Source of the DNA: CAYTPI01 sp964439625
GTDB lineage: Bacteria; Chloroflexota; Anaerolineae; Aggregatilineales; UBA3940
Direction: 5' to 3'
Assembly (NCBI GenBank): GCA_964439625.1
Contig: CAYTPI010000007.1
Span: 62,001 to 126,000, forward strand
Length of the DNA: 64,000 nucleotides
A program made the translations under genes and the position numbers. Under the pieces are notes generated by a model. That model saw only the letters and a program-made list of their open reading frames with translations, was not told the origin of the DNA and did no database searches. Position 1 is the first letter of the stretch; every line of letters begins with the position of its first letter. Positions 8,747-17,939 of the stretch are shown here, piece by piece.

Positions 8747-10177
8747 TCAGCTAAGATAGTCTCTCAACTGCCTACTGCGGGTTGGGTGTCGCAGCTTACG
8801 GAGCGCCTTCGCTTCAATCTGGCGAATTCGTTCACGTGTTACGCCGAACTCCTTACCAACTTCCTCTAGCGTATGGTCTTGACCATCCTTCAAGCCGAAA
8901 CGAAGCTCCAAAACCTCGCGCTCGCGGTCACTCAGTACCGATAAGACACCTCGAACCTGCTCTTTAAGCATTTGATGGTCTGCTTTTTCGACTGGCCCAG
9001 GCATTTTGTCATCTTCGATGAAGTCGCCCAGCAAGCTCGAATCTTCTTGGCCAACTGGCATGTCCAACGACATCGGATCTTGTGAAATCCGCATAATGCG
9101 ACGAACCTTGGTGATCGCCCGACGCAGCTTACGCTGAACAGTTGGATCAAGCTGTTCTGGGTCGTCAATATGGTCACGCACTAAGTCAGCATCCTTGGCA
9201 TCAAGGAAATCCATCTCGAGTGCTAGTTCTTCAATTGTTGGTTCACGTCCAAGATCTTGTGTCATTTGGCGTTGGTGGCGCATCAACCGGTTAATCGTCT
9301 CCACCATGTGAACTGGAATTCGGATAGTGCGCGATTGGTCTGCTATCGCCCGGCTAATAGCCTGTCTTATCCACCACGTTGCATAAGTCGAAAACTTGTA
9401 GCCTTTAGTATGGTCGAACTTCTCGACAGCTCTGAGCAAACCGATGTTACCTTCCTGAATAAGGTCGAGAAAGCTGATGCCGCGTCCCATATATTTCTTT
9501 GCGACACTTACAACGAGGCGTAGGTTTGCTTGTGCTAATGAATGAGTTGCATGATCAAACCGAAACTGAGCCTCTGCTAGCCGCTCAATCAGCACTTGGT
9601 CGCTGATATCATCCAACCACATTTCCAGTGTATTAGCGTCAGGTAAAGCGTTTTCCTCAGTCACATATTCAGAAAGACGAAACTGAACAGCTTCCGGTAA
9701 AAGGTAAAGGGTTTCAAAAACAACAAATAATCTGCGAGCTACAATCTCCCATTCATCATCACGTCCCCAATTGCGGCTATCTAGGTAAGTCCGAATATAT
9801 GAGGGGCTTTCATCCAGCCAACTAATCCACAGTTGTTGGGTTTCTTCCACCAGTTGACTGAGCTTTGGGATAGCTATCTCTAGAGGCTCAACCATTGCGC
9901 AAAGTTCAGCCCAAGCAGCCAGAGCTTCTGTATATAGCTCATCAAACTTGTAAGGATCATCGAGGGCAGATGCCGCGTCGTCTTCTTGCATCTCACGATA
10001 GCGGTTTAACGCAGACATTTGAGCCGCTAAACGTACTTCTTCATCTGAAGAAAGTAAGCGTACCTGTCCAATTTCTTTAAGGTACATGCGCACTGGGTCG
10101 TTGGATAGTTCCGAGGCGACGATGCTTCTACGTTCGTCACCTGCATAGTCTTCGAAATTACCTTGTTGCACTATCAT
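8747..10177 (-). CDS. rpoD: RNA polymerase primary sigma factor (RpoD/SigA)
   Basis: A 476-residue group 1 sigma factor. Region 1.2 (DPVRMYLKEIGQVRLLSSDEEV) starts near residue 27. There is a variable acidic insertion of about 130 residues. Region 2 is complete (LRLVVSVAKKYMGRGISFLDLIQEG, then FSTYATWWIRQAISRAI). Region 3 (IRIPVHMVETINRL) and region 4.2 with the VTRERIRQIEAKALRKLRHP recognition helix are also complete. The long region 1.1 of proteobacterial RpoD is missing. It directs RNA polymerase to -35/-10 promoters of housekeeping genes. The neighbouring dnaG upstream on the same strand recalls the conserved dnaG-rpoD macromolecular synthesis arrangement. A palindrome overlaps the predicted -35 (see 10273-10303). 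Confidence 0.96.
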   Translation of the reverse strand: MIVQQGNFEDYAGDERRSIVASELSNDPVRMYLKEIGQVRLLSSDEEVRLAAQMSALNRYREMQEDDAASALDDPYKFDELYTEALAAWAELCAMVEPLEIAIPKLSQLVEETQQLWISWLDESPSYIRTYLDSRNWGRDDEWEIVARRLFVVFETLYLLPEAVQFRLSEYVTEENALPDANTLEMWLDDISDQVLIERLAEAQFRFDHATHSLAQANLRLVVSVAKKYMGRGISFLDLIQEGNIGLLRAVEKFDHTKGYKFSTYATWWIRQAISRAIADQSRTIRIPVHMVETINRLMRHQRQMTQDLGREPTIEELALEMDFLDAKDADLVRDHIDDPEQLDPTVQRKLRRAITKVRRIMRISQDPMSLDMPVGQEDSSLLGDFIEDDKMPGPVEKADHQMLKEQVRGVLSVLSDREREVLELRFGLKDGQDHTLEEVGKEFGVTRERIRQIEAKALRKLRHPTRSRQLRDYLS

Positions 10178-10272
10178 TTTTTCTCCAATACAAACCTATA
10201 ATCACTTCTCTAATTGCTATCCCTCTTTGATTAACAATCCAAACAATAACCAGCTAATTTCTTGCTTCATAA

Positions 10273-10303
10273 AGTATAGAAGCGTAATACAGACCGCGGT
10301 CTG
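10273..10303 (-). promoter_or_regulatory. Candidate rpoD promoter with overlapping 14-bp palindrome
   Basis: On the minus strand a TATACT -10 hexamer occupies 10278-10273. The -35 position at 17-base spacing (10296-10301) has no consensus hexamer and lies inside a perfect 14-bp palindrome CAGACCGCGGTCTG at 10290-10303. A palindrome over a weak -35 is typical of an operator for a dimeric regulator. The regulator is unknown. The promoter sits about 95 bases before the rpoD ATG. Confidence 0.4.
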
Positions 10304-10372
10304 CGAAAATCAACCGAACAATTCCTTAGGCTTTGCCCTGTTTACTAGCGTGACAGAGCATTTAGTGTAGGG

Positions 10373-10395
10373 GGCTTGTTTGTACTTGACAAGCC
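10373..10395. repeat. Inverted repeat between dnaG and rpoD
   Basis: GGCTTGT at 10373-10379 is complementary to ACAAGCC at 10389-10395 with a nine-base loop. It lies about 50 bases downstream of the dnaG stop on the minus strand. There is no U-run after it, so termination activity is doubtful; it may be an mRNA 3' end or processing structure. Confidence 0.3.
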
Positions 10396-10441
10396 AGATA
10401 CTTAGTTTTCTGATAGTTCAGTATGCTCGGCCAGCACTGAA

Positions 10442-12484
10442 CTAATCTTGATTAGCCCCAAGTTTACCCGACAATGTATTTGCGTGTCGAACACGGTCAA
10501 GCTGACGCTTTGCATCAAGCAGTTTTTTTATATGTAGTGTCTCTTCAAGGTGAATGTTGTTGATGAGCCCATCCTTTGCCATAAAGACAATCTCCTCAAG
10601 GCGTTTCTCGATCTGGTTGTACCTTAGTTCAAGTATACCTTGAATAAACTGCGACTCTATTTGGTCGTTTGTTAGTGTCGCCTCTTCAAGCTGTACGTCT
10701 GTTCGAAATGCCGAAAGCGGAGTCGCCAGCCATTGTTCGATCTGCGGTGCCGCAGCACTGGCCTCCATCAGTAAATAATCGACTGGCTTCAAGTCGACTT
10801 GCTCGATGGCGTTAAGCCACTCCTGGAAGATATAGCGGTGCATGCTATGTGCGAAATCGTCTGGTGTAACATAGCTCAGCAATAAGGTAGTTTCCGGTGG
10901 CTGCTCAAACATGTCAGTAAGTGTGGCGGAAAGTACCCGGTTGGCACGATACAACAGCCGCGGCCTCTGCAGCATGGCAGCCAAGCAAAATGCTTCGCGT
11001 TGGGTTGTGGGCGTGCCGCCAATTAGTGATTGACCAACCGATGGCGGTTCTGGTGCTGTTTGCTGAGGAACTGATACTCGATGTGCTGGCTTACTTGGTG
11101 CCTCACTACGCATCAATGCATCTTCTCGTACCTTTAATAACCGAGCCAATTTTTGCCGGTAATAACTACGCTCGACGTTGTTACTCACTGAATTGATCAG
11201 CGGGGTGATCTCCTCAGCAATACGTGCTTTTATCTTCGGGTCATCAAGGTTTTTTCCAGTAACAGTATTGGAAATAGCATACTCAACAATTGACTCGGCT
11301 GACTCGGTTAATTCAAGCCAACGGTCTGGCTCCTGGCGGATCAGGTCATCAGGGTCGTAACCTTCGGGCAGGCGCATTACCCGAATGTCAAAGCCGAAGT
11401 CACTCTCATAGCGCAGCATGCCGTTGGCATCGAATTCCGTCGTCAAGCGAACACGGTGGTCAGACTCGGCAGAATCTAAAGCCCAATCGCCAACGTCCTG
11501 AGCCGCTTCAACCGATGCCTTTGCAATGACATCACGTCCACGGTCAGTTGCCATTTGCCCAGCCGCGTCCGGGTCTAAGGCTAAGATGATTGTCCGAGCA
11601 TAGCGCGACAGCACCTTCAGTTGGGCAGTGGTGAACGCCGTCCCCATTTGGGCAACGACATTTTCAAAGCCCGCTTGGTGCGCTTGGATAACGTCCATAT
11701 AGCCCTCAACAATAACCACCGTCTCTGTTTCACGGATTTGACGGCGTGCCATGTGGAAGCCATACAACAACGTTGATTTGTCAAACAGGGCGCTCTGTGG
11801 TGAGTTTAGATATTTGGGCACATCGTTGGGATCAAGGATGCGTGCGCCAAAGCCGACGACTTCGCCGCGGGGATCATAAATCGGGATCACCAGCCGGTGC
11901 CGGAAACGATCATAGACCTTCGCGCCCTCGTCTTTGACGACGACCATCCCCGCTTCTTCAAGTGCATCAAGCTCATAGCCGAGGTCAAGCAGGTAGTTCA
12001 TGGTTGCATCCCAAGAACTGGGAGCATAGCCTATCTGGAACTGCTCGACTGTTTCCCGACTAAGGCCCCGTTCTTCAACATACTGACTGGCATATTTAGC
12101 TTTTTTGGACTCCAAGAGTTGTTTATGAAAGAAGTCGGCTGCATTTGCCAAGAGGCCTAAGAGATGCTCTTCATGATTTCGAATTTGGGCCTGCACCGGT
12201 GACTCTGGCTTGAGTTCGACACCGGCTCGCTCAGCAAGTAGGGCCAGCGCCCCTCGGAAATCATAACCCTCGGCATCCATAATGAAGTTGAAGATATCCC
12301 CGCCGCGACCGCAACCAAAGCAACGATAGGTCTGCGTCTCCGGGAAGACAACAAAGGATGGGGTTTTTTCTTGGTGAAAGGGGCACAAGCCTTTGTAGCT
12401 GCGCCCAGCCTTCTTTATTTGAGCGTATTCAAGGGCAAGGTCAAGTATGTCTATGCGACTTTTTACTTCTTCGACAGTATCCAT
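10442..12484 (-). CDS. dnaG: DNA primase DnaG
   Basis: A 680-residue bacterial primase. The N-terminal CHC2 zinc finger has C34, H37, C55 and C58 (LCPFH ... YRCFGCGRGGD). The catalytic core follows, with TOPRIM motifs VVIVEGYMDVI and LALDPDAAG and the YLNSPQSALFDKSTLLYG motif. The C-terminal domain (about 490-670) is helical and likely binds the replicative helicase. It makes RNA primers for replication forks. The TOPRIM region is longer than average because of an insertion of roughly 45 residues (ASVEAAQDVGDWALDSAESD region) between DPDAAG and the MRLPEGYDPDDLI motif. It is upstream of rpoD on the same strand, 264 bases apart. Confidence 0.96.
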   Translation of the reverse strand: MDTVEEVKSRIDILDLALEYAQIKKAGRSYKGLCPFHQEKTPSFVVFPETQTYRCFGCGRGGDIFNFIMDAEGYDFRGALALLAERAGVELKPESPVQAQIRNHEEHLLGLLANAADFFHKQLLESKKAKYASQYVEERGLSRETVEQFQIGYAPSSWDATMNYLLDLGYELDALEEAGMVVVKDEGAKVYDRFRHRLVIPIYDPRGEVVGFGARILDPNDVPKYLNSPQSALFDKSTLLYGFHMARRQIRETETVVIVEGYMDVIQAHQAGFENVVAQMGTAFTTAQLKVLSRYARTIILALDPDAAGQMATDRGRDVIAKASVEAAQDVGDWALDSAESDHRVRLTTEFDANGMLRYESDFGFDIRVMRLPEGYDPDDLIRQEPDRWLELTESAESIVEYAISNTVTGKNLDDPKIKARIAEEITPLINSVSNNVERSYYRQKLARLLKVREDALMRSEAPSKPAHRVSVPQQTAPEPPSVGQSLIGGTPTTQREAFCLAAMLQRPRLLYRANRVLSATLTDMFEQPPETTLLLSYVTPDDFAHSMHRYIFQEWLNAIEQVDLKPVDYLLMEASAAAPQIEQWLATPLSAFRTDVQLEEATLTNDQIESQFIQGILELRYNQIEKRLEEIVFMAKDGLINNIHLEETLHIKKLLDAKRQLDRVRHANTLSGKLGANQD

Positions 12485-12596
12485 AAGGTGCCAGTAGCAT
12501 CTTCTCGACTAATAGTTACGGCATGTTGATCAGTGTACTTAGTTCTCTGCTGTTTAAACATATGAGTCTGGTTTAGTTCAAAATCGCATAGACTAC

Positions 12597-14804
12597 TTAA
12601 CCCTCCAACCGCTCCAGATTAGCAAAGCTCGCCATCAACCGTTTGATGCCCGCACCGTCAAAGGCTACACTGATTTCTTCGTCACGCCCGTAGACTTTGC
12701 TTGAGATCACAATGCCCTCACCGAACTTCGCATGGTAAACTCGTTGGCCTGCACGAAACTGCTGCTGGGGTGCTTGGTCTTTTCTGATGCTTGGCGGTGT
12801 GCTGTGCTTCTTCGCCGGATTCTGATAACCTAACTGACTGCGCCATGTCGTTTCGCGCTGGTACCCCATGCCCGTGGCTTGGTTTGCATTCGCATTGACC
12901 ATCAGGTCTTTTGGAATTTCTTGAATAAACCGTGACGGTTGGTTGACAATACTCTCCCCGTAAAGGCTGCGTCGAAAGGAATATACGAGGTGTAGATGCC
13001 GCCGGGCACGCGTCATACCAACGTACATCAAGCGTCGTTCTTCAGCCATCTCTTCCGCGTCTTCCAGAGCACGGCTATGGGGTAAAATAGTCTCTTCGAG
13101 TCCTGTGATGAAGACCGCGTCAAACTCCAACCCTTTTGCCGCATGCAGCGTCATCAGGGTCGGCGCATTGACTTCATCCGATAAGCCATCGACATCGGAA
13201 ACGAGAGATACTTCTTCTAGAAAAGTTGAGAGCGGTAATTCTTCAAATTCATGCGTAACCCGCACAAGCTCTATGATGTTCTCTAGTCGATCTTCTGCCT
13301 GCTGTGTCCCATCATTGATATAGTCTTTATAGTTGGTCTCATCGAGAATGATGTTCAGCAGTGCGGGCACAGTCTGTTCTTCTCGTAGGGAACGCCAACC
13401 AGACAACATATCATAGAAGGCATCTAGTGCGTTTCGGGCACGCCCCTTGAGCGGCGTCTGCTGTGGCTCACTATGAAGAATTTCGAGCGCATTGTACAGG
13501 CTGATGTTCTCGCTGTTGGCCCATCCCAAGAAAGTTTCCAGCGTTTTCGCTCCGATACCACGAGGCGGCATGTTGATAATCCGCCGCAAGCTGACGGCAT
13601 CATCAGGGTTATGAACAACCCGCAAATAGGCCAGCATATCCTTGATTTCTTTCCTGCCATAGAAGCGAGTTGCACCCACCAAACGGTAAGGCATGTTGCG
13701 CCGGATGAAGACTTCCTCTAGCACACGAGATTGCGCATTGGTGCGGTACATAATGGCACATTGACCTGGCTCAATACCTTCTAGTAGCCCCATTGTGCCA
13801 ATCTGCTCAATGATATAATCGGCTTCAAACTGCTCGTTATGCGCTTCATAGACGGTGATCAGGGGGCCGCCGTCCTGGCTGGTGAACAGTTTTTTGTGCG
13901 TGCGGTGTGTATTTCGCTTGATAACCGAAGTTGCCGCATCCAAAATTGGCTGAGTCGAGCGATAGTTTTGCTCAAGCAGCACCATTTGTAAGCCAGGGTA
14001 ATGTTTTTTTAGGCGTTCAATGTTTCGATAATCTGCTCCACGCCACCGATAGATTGATTGATCTTCGTCTCCCACACAAAACAGATTATCAGTTCCACCA
14101 GCAAACAACTTGACCAAGGCATACTGCGCCCCATTAGTATCTTGAAACTCATCGACTAAAATATATTGATAAATTCTCTGGTATTTTTCGCGCACCATGG
14201 CATTGTTCTTCAACATCTGAACGACATACATAATCAGATCGTCGAAGTCCGCTGCGTTGTTTGTAATCAGGCGCTCTTGATAGCGTACGTACGCTCGGCT
14301 GATAATTTCACCGAAGTAATCTTCTGGGACGTATTTTTCAGGGGGGATGGCCTCATTTTTTGCCGTTGAGATCGCATTTAGTACGCGTCTTGGCTTATAT
14401 CGTTTGTCATCCAAGTCGAGGTCAGTTGTAACGACCTCTTTGATCAATGCCAGTTGGTCAGCGGTATCGTAGATCACGTAATCAGCGCGAAGAGGAACGT
14501 TTCCAGCTTCGCGGCGCAAAATCCGGGCGCAGATCGAGTGAAAGGTGCCAAGCATCATACCTGTGACATTACTGCCGAGGATATCCTCAACACGATTATT
14601 CATCTCTTTGGCAGCACGGTTCGTGAACGTGACCGCCATAATGCGCTGGGGGTTTATCTGTTTTTCTTGCACCAGCCATGCGATCCGGCGTGTGAGAACC
14701 CGTGTTTTGCCACTGCCTGGACCAGCCAAGACTAAAACAGGTCCATCGGCTGCTGTGACGGCTCTCCGTTGTGCCTCGTTGAGACCATCAAGTAATGCCG
14801 TCAC
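12597..14804 (-). CDS. pcrA: UvrD/PcrA-type superfamily 1 DNA helicase
   Basis: A 735-residue 3'-5' helicase with all SF1A motifs: Walker A GPGSGKT (28-34), motif II VDEFQDTN, motif III GDEDQSIYRWRGAD, motif IV LEQNYRST, motif V MTLHAAKGLEFDAVFITG and motif VI EERRLMYVGMTRAR. A short C-terminal module GQRVYHAKFGEGIVI (about 690-705) is the PcrA/UvrD Tudor-like RNA polymerase-binding segment. The protein unwinds DNA in nucleotide excision and mismatch repair and dissociates stalled complexes. PcrA is favoured over Rep by the C-terminal module. It is transcribed ahead of dnaG, with 112 bases between them. Confidence 0.94.
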   Translation of the reverse strand: MTALLDGLNEAQRRAVTAADGPVLVLAGPGSGKTRVLTRRIAWLVQEKQINPQRIMAVTFTNRAAKEMNNRVEDILGSNVTGMMLGTFHSICARILRREAGNVPLRADYVIYDTADQLALIKEVVTTDLDLDDKRYKPRRVLNAISTAKNEAIPPEKYVPEDYFGEIISRAYVRYQERLITNNAADFDDLIMYVVQMLKNNAMVREKYQRIYQYILVDEFQDTNGAQYALVKLFAGGTDNLFCVGDEDQSIYRWRGADYRNIERLKKHYPGLQMVLLEQNYRSTQPILDAATSVIKRNTHRTHKKLFTSQDGGPLITVYEAHNEQFEADYIIEQIGTMGLLEGIEPGQCAIMYRTNAQSRVLEEVFIRRNMPYRLVGATRFYGRKEIKDMLAYLRVVHNPDDAVSLRRIINMPPRGIGAKTLETFLGWANSENISLYNALEILHSEPQQTPLKGRARNALDAFYDMLSGWRSLREEQTVPALLNIILDETNYKDYINDGTQQAEDRLENIIELVRVTHEFEELPLSTFLEEVSLVSDVDGLSDEVNAPTLMTLHAAKGLEFDAVFITGLEETILPHSRALEDAEEMAEERRLMYVGMTRARRHLHLVYSFRRSLYGESIVNQPSRFIQEIPKDLMVNANANQATGMGYQRETTWRSQLGYQNPAKKHSTPPSIRKDQAPQQQFRAGQRVYHAKFGEGIVISSKVYGRDEEISVAFDGAGIKRLMASFANLERLEG

Positions 14805-15155
14805 GTTTGTTTCTCCCTAGAGTAGTTCTTGACCCGCGTGATTTTAGCATAGGTGCAAGTAGACGATCCAAAAAGCAAAAGAAGGCGACCGCAGCCACCC
14901 CCTCAACTCTAAATCAAGTTATAGTAAATTACTGACTCAAAGCAGCGAAGTTTGCCTTAAAGGTACCGGCTAGCTACAGACTCTCGCTGTTCACGCCGAT
15001 GAACAGCGGGCGAGCTAATAGTTGTAGAAACCATCCTGAACGACGTTGCCGGAAGACAGGATGCACTCGCTTACTTTGTTCTTAGTCACACAGATAGTTT
15101 GCTCAGTGTAGTGAACATTGCTAGAACGCATGTGCCGCAAACCATTGTATATTTA
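14805..15155. other. 351-base gap with two inverted repeats
   Basis: No supportable gene lies between pcrA and pstB. One perfect 9-bp stem, CGCTGTTCA at 14985-14993 with TGAACAGCG at 15000-15008, has a 6-base loop. A second stem, CATCCTG at 15032-15038 with CAGGATG at 15057-15063, has an 18-base loop. Both lie downstream of pstB on its strand and may define the pst mRNA 3' end, although neither is followed by a clear U-run. Confidence 0.4.
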
Positions 15156-15950
15156 TTAACCAAACCGACCTGAGACGTAATCCTCTGTCTCTCTGACCTT
15201 TGGACTGGTGAAAATTGTTTCAGTGTTGTTATACTCAACAAGGTAGCCAATGTGAATATCTTGTCGCGTTTTATCCACAGACAAAAACGCTGTCTTATCC
15301 GCAACCCGTGCAGCTTGCTGCATGTTATGCGTGACGATGATAATCGTATATTCATTTTTAAGATTGGTCATTAATTCTTCGATTTTCAATGTCGCAATTG
15401 GGTCTAGGGCCGAACAAGGCTCATCCATCAGGATGACATCAGGCTCAATAGCAATGGTTCGTGCAATGCACAGCCGCTGCTGTTGCCCGCCTGAAAGGGA
15501 CGTCCCCTTCTGATCGAGCTTATCCTTTACCTCATCCCACAAAGCGGCTTTTTTCAGACTCCGCTCGACAAGAGAACCCATGTCACCAGTATAACCATTG
15601 ATACGAGCACCATAGGTAATATTGTCTCGAATACTTTTCGGAAACGGGTTTGGTTTCTGAAAAACCATCCCAACACGCCGCCGGACATCCACCGGATCAA
15701 CTGTGCTCTCATAAATATTTTGACCGCGATAGTAAACGTATCCCTCCACCTTGGCGGAAGGAATGAGATCATTCATGCGGTTCAAGCATCTCAAGAGCGT
15801 GCTCTTGCCGCAGCCAGAAGGCCCAATCAGCGCTGTGATTTGGTTTGCCTGAAAGTCTAGTGTGATGTCCTGAATAGCTGGATTGTGGTCGTAAGAGACG
15901 TTAACGTTCTGAACTGACAACGCCACGTCAGGTGTAGCCGTGTTACTCAT
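15156..15950 (-). CDS. pstB: Phosphate ABC transporter ATP-binding protein PstB
   Basis: A 264-residue ABC ATPase. It has Walker A GPSGCGKS (43-50), the PstB-type CLNRMNDLIPSAKVEG stretch just after it, Q-loop MVFQKPNPFPKSI, signature LSGGQQQR, Walker B VILMDEPCSALDP and switch His in IIVTHNMQQA. The Q-loop and CLNRMND segments are specific to phosphate importers. It powers high-affinity phosphate uptake with PstA and PstC at the cytoplasmic membrane face. Its ATG overlaps the pstA stop by four bases. No phoU follows it here. Confidence 0.97.
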   Translation of the reverse strand: MSNTATPDVALSVQNVNVSYDHNPAIQDITLDFQANQITALIGPSGCGKSTLLRCLNRMNDLIPSAKVEGYVYYRGQNIYESTVDPVDVRRRVGMVFQKPNPFPKSIRDNITYGARINGYTGDMGSLVERSLKKAALWDEVKDKLDQKGTSLSGGQQQRLCIARTIAIEPDVILMDEPCSALDPIATLKIEELMTNLKNEYTIIIVTHNMQQAARVADKTAFLSVDKTRQDIHIGYLVEYNNTETIFTSPKVRETEDYVSGRFG

Positions 15951-16891
15951 AAGTTTTGCCCTCGCTGCCGGTATAAACGATCTCGAATGAGAACTGCGGT
16001 TGCATTTAAGCTCAGAAGGATGACCAACAGCACAATGATCCCGGCTGCCGCAGCATTGTAGAACCCCGGCTGCGGTCGGGAAACCCAGTTAAATACTTGA
16101 ATAGGTAATGCTGTAAAAGGGCTGGTCGGACCCTCCGGAAGAAAGGCAATGAATGTCAATGCACCGATTGTAATCAATGGTGCAGTTTCCCCGATTGCCC
16201 GTGAAACCGCCAGAATAGTCCCTGTTAGAATCCCTGGTAAAGAATACGGTAATATGTGGTTGACAATCGTCTGCCATTTTGTAGCACCAAGGGCTAGAGA
16301 GGCTTCTCTTAATTCATTTGGGACAGCTTTTATCGCTTCGCGGGCTGCGACAATAATGATCGGCATAACCAACAGCCCCATTGTCATTGAACCACTCAGC
16401 ACAGACCTTCCACCGGTAAAGCCGACGAGAAAGCGAACAAAGAGCTGTAACCCCAACAGACCGTAAATAATGGATGGCACCCCGGCTAGGTTGGCAATGT
16501 TGATTTGAATAAAATCTGTCAACCAATTCTTGGGAGCATATTCCTCTAGATATAAGGCAGCCCCAACCCCAATCGGAAAAACAAGCACAATCATCATTGC
16601 AATCATAAAAATTGAACCAATTAGTGCTGAAGCGATCCCTGCATCTTCTGGTCTCCGAGAGGGAAAGCTGGTCAAAAAGGTGATGGTCTGCTGAAAATCG
16701 CAACCATCTGAAAGGGTGCATGGCAACAAACGATATGCGCCATCTCTAAACACATCAATAAAGAGCACCACCATAACAATTAACCCGACAAAAATTGATG
16801 CTAAGCCGAGCAGTTCAAATATTTTACCGACTCTATGACGCCTCTTGATTTGGTTGAGCGCCTCTTGATTTAGTAGGAAATTTTCACTCAT
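15947..16891 (-). CDS. pstA: Phosphate ABC transporter permease PstA
   Basis: A 314-residue permease with six predicted membrane helices and the binding-protein-dependent transport EAA loop at EAIKAVPNELREASLALGATKWQTI. The segment GVPSIIYGLLGLQLFVRFL with ESLRAVP-like context is characteristic of PstA. The periplasmic loop between the first two helices contains two cysteines (LLPCTLSDGCDF) that could form a disulfide. It lies between pstC (12-base gap) and pstB (4-base overlap). Confidence 0.95.
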   Translation of the reverse strand: MSENFLLNQEALNQIKRRHRVGKIFELLGLASIFVGLIVMVVLFIDVFRDGAYRLLPCTLSDGCDFQQTITFLTSFPSRRPEDAGIASALIGSIFMIAMMIVLVFPIGVGAALYLEEYAPKNWLTDFIQINIANLAGVPSIIYGLLGLQLFVRFLVGFTGGRSVLSGSMTMGLLVMPIIIVAAREAIKAVPNELREASLALGATKWQTIVNHILPYSLPGILTGTILAVSRAIGETAPLITIGALTFIAFLPEGPTSPFTALPIQVFNWVSRPQPGFYNAAAAGIIVLLVILLSLNATAVLIRDRLYRQRGQNL

Positions 16892-16903
16892 TATTTTTTC
16901 TCT

Positions 16904-17869
16904 CTAATATTCTTCGCGGAAGCGACGCACTACGTAGTGACTAATAATGTTCAGAATGAAAGTAATCACGAACAATATCGAGCCAACGGCGAACAGTGTC
17001 TTGTAGTCAAGCGTCCGGACGGGCGTATCACCAAGGCTAATCTGTACAATAAATGCTGTCATAGTCTGGATAGGCCCGCGTGGGTCAAACGTTAGAACCG
17101 GACGTTGACCAGCGGCTATCGCCACAATCATTGTCTCCCCAACCGCTCGTGATAATGCAAGAATGAAAGAAGCGGCAACCCCAGAAATGGCTGATGGCAC
17201 AACTACTTTTGTCACGACTTCATACTTCGTCGCACCTAACCCAAAGCCAGCTTCTCGCAGTGCATTCGGCACAGAATGAAGTGCGTCTTCACTCAAGGAA
17301 GCCACCAGAGGAATTATCATAATCCCCATGACAATACCAGGGCTAATAGCGTTAAACCCTTGTAAACCTGGAATGATAGCCTGCAAAAGAGGCGTAACAA
17401 ACAACAGAGCAAAGTAACCATAGACAACAGTGGGAATTCCCGCAAGGATTTCTAGCATTGGCTTTAGGATACGTCGAACGTTCTCGGAAGCATATTCACT
17501 CAGATAAATAGCACTCATTAAGCCGAGTGGCAAAGCCACAAGAATAGCAATTATTGCTGTCATCATTGTGCCTACAACAAGAGGCCAAATACCATAACGC
17601 TTAGTTACGAAGACTGGAGTCCATTGAGTATCCAAGAAGAACTGTGCAAAAGTAACTTCCCGAAAAAACTCAACCGTTTCAAACCCTAATGTGGCAATGA
17701 TGCCAATTGTCGTGGCAATTGAAATAGCAGTACAAATAACAAGAATGCTCTGAATAATTTGTTCGGATAAATTTCGCCCCAACATGCTGCGCTTAGGGAG
17801 CACATAAGACTGGTCTACAGTCTCTTGTCCCGTTGGTGTTGGGGTACTTTCTTGAATTTCAACAGACAT
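16904..17869 (-). CDS. pstC: Phosphate ABC transporter permease PstC
   Basis: A 321-residue permease with six membrane helices and the EAA motif EDALHSVPNALREAGFGLGATKYEVV. GIPTVVYGYFALLFVTPLL is typical of PstC. The frame opens 10 codons further upstream, but the ATG at 17869 is preferred because GGAGAAGAG lies just upstream of it, while the upstream ATG has only a weak site. A Thr/Pro-rich cytoplasmic N terminus (about 40 residues) precedes the first helix. It pairs with PstA to form the phosphate channel. Confidence 0.94.
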   Translation of the reverse strand: MSVEIQESTPTPTGQETVDQSYVLPKRSMLGRNLSEQIIQSILVICTAISIATTIGIIATLGFETVEFFREVTFAQFFLDTQWTPVFVTKRYGIWPLVVGTMMTAIIAILVALPLGLMSAIYLSEYASENVRRILKPMLEILAGIPTVVYGYFALLFVTPLLQAIIPGLQGFNAISPGIVMGIMIIPLVASLSEDALHSVPNALREAGFGLGATKYEVVTKVVVPSAISGVAASFILALSRAVGETMIVAIAAGQRPVLTFDPRGPIQTMTAFIVQISLGDTPVRTLDYKTLFAVGSILFVITFILNIISHYVVRRFREEY

Positions 17870-17939
17870 ACTCTTCTCCAATGAAACGACGAGGGGCATC
17901 TCTCAAGGATACCCCTTGCCCTTATTTTAACTAAGATTT

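Noticed and set aside
15015..15089. A 24-codon GTG-started ORF on the minus strand (VTKNKVSECILSSGNVVQDG...) in the gap after pstB.
   Set aside because: It has only a weak ribosome-binding site, no recognisable homology and sits across a hairpin. It cannot be supported as a gene from this sequence.
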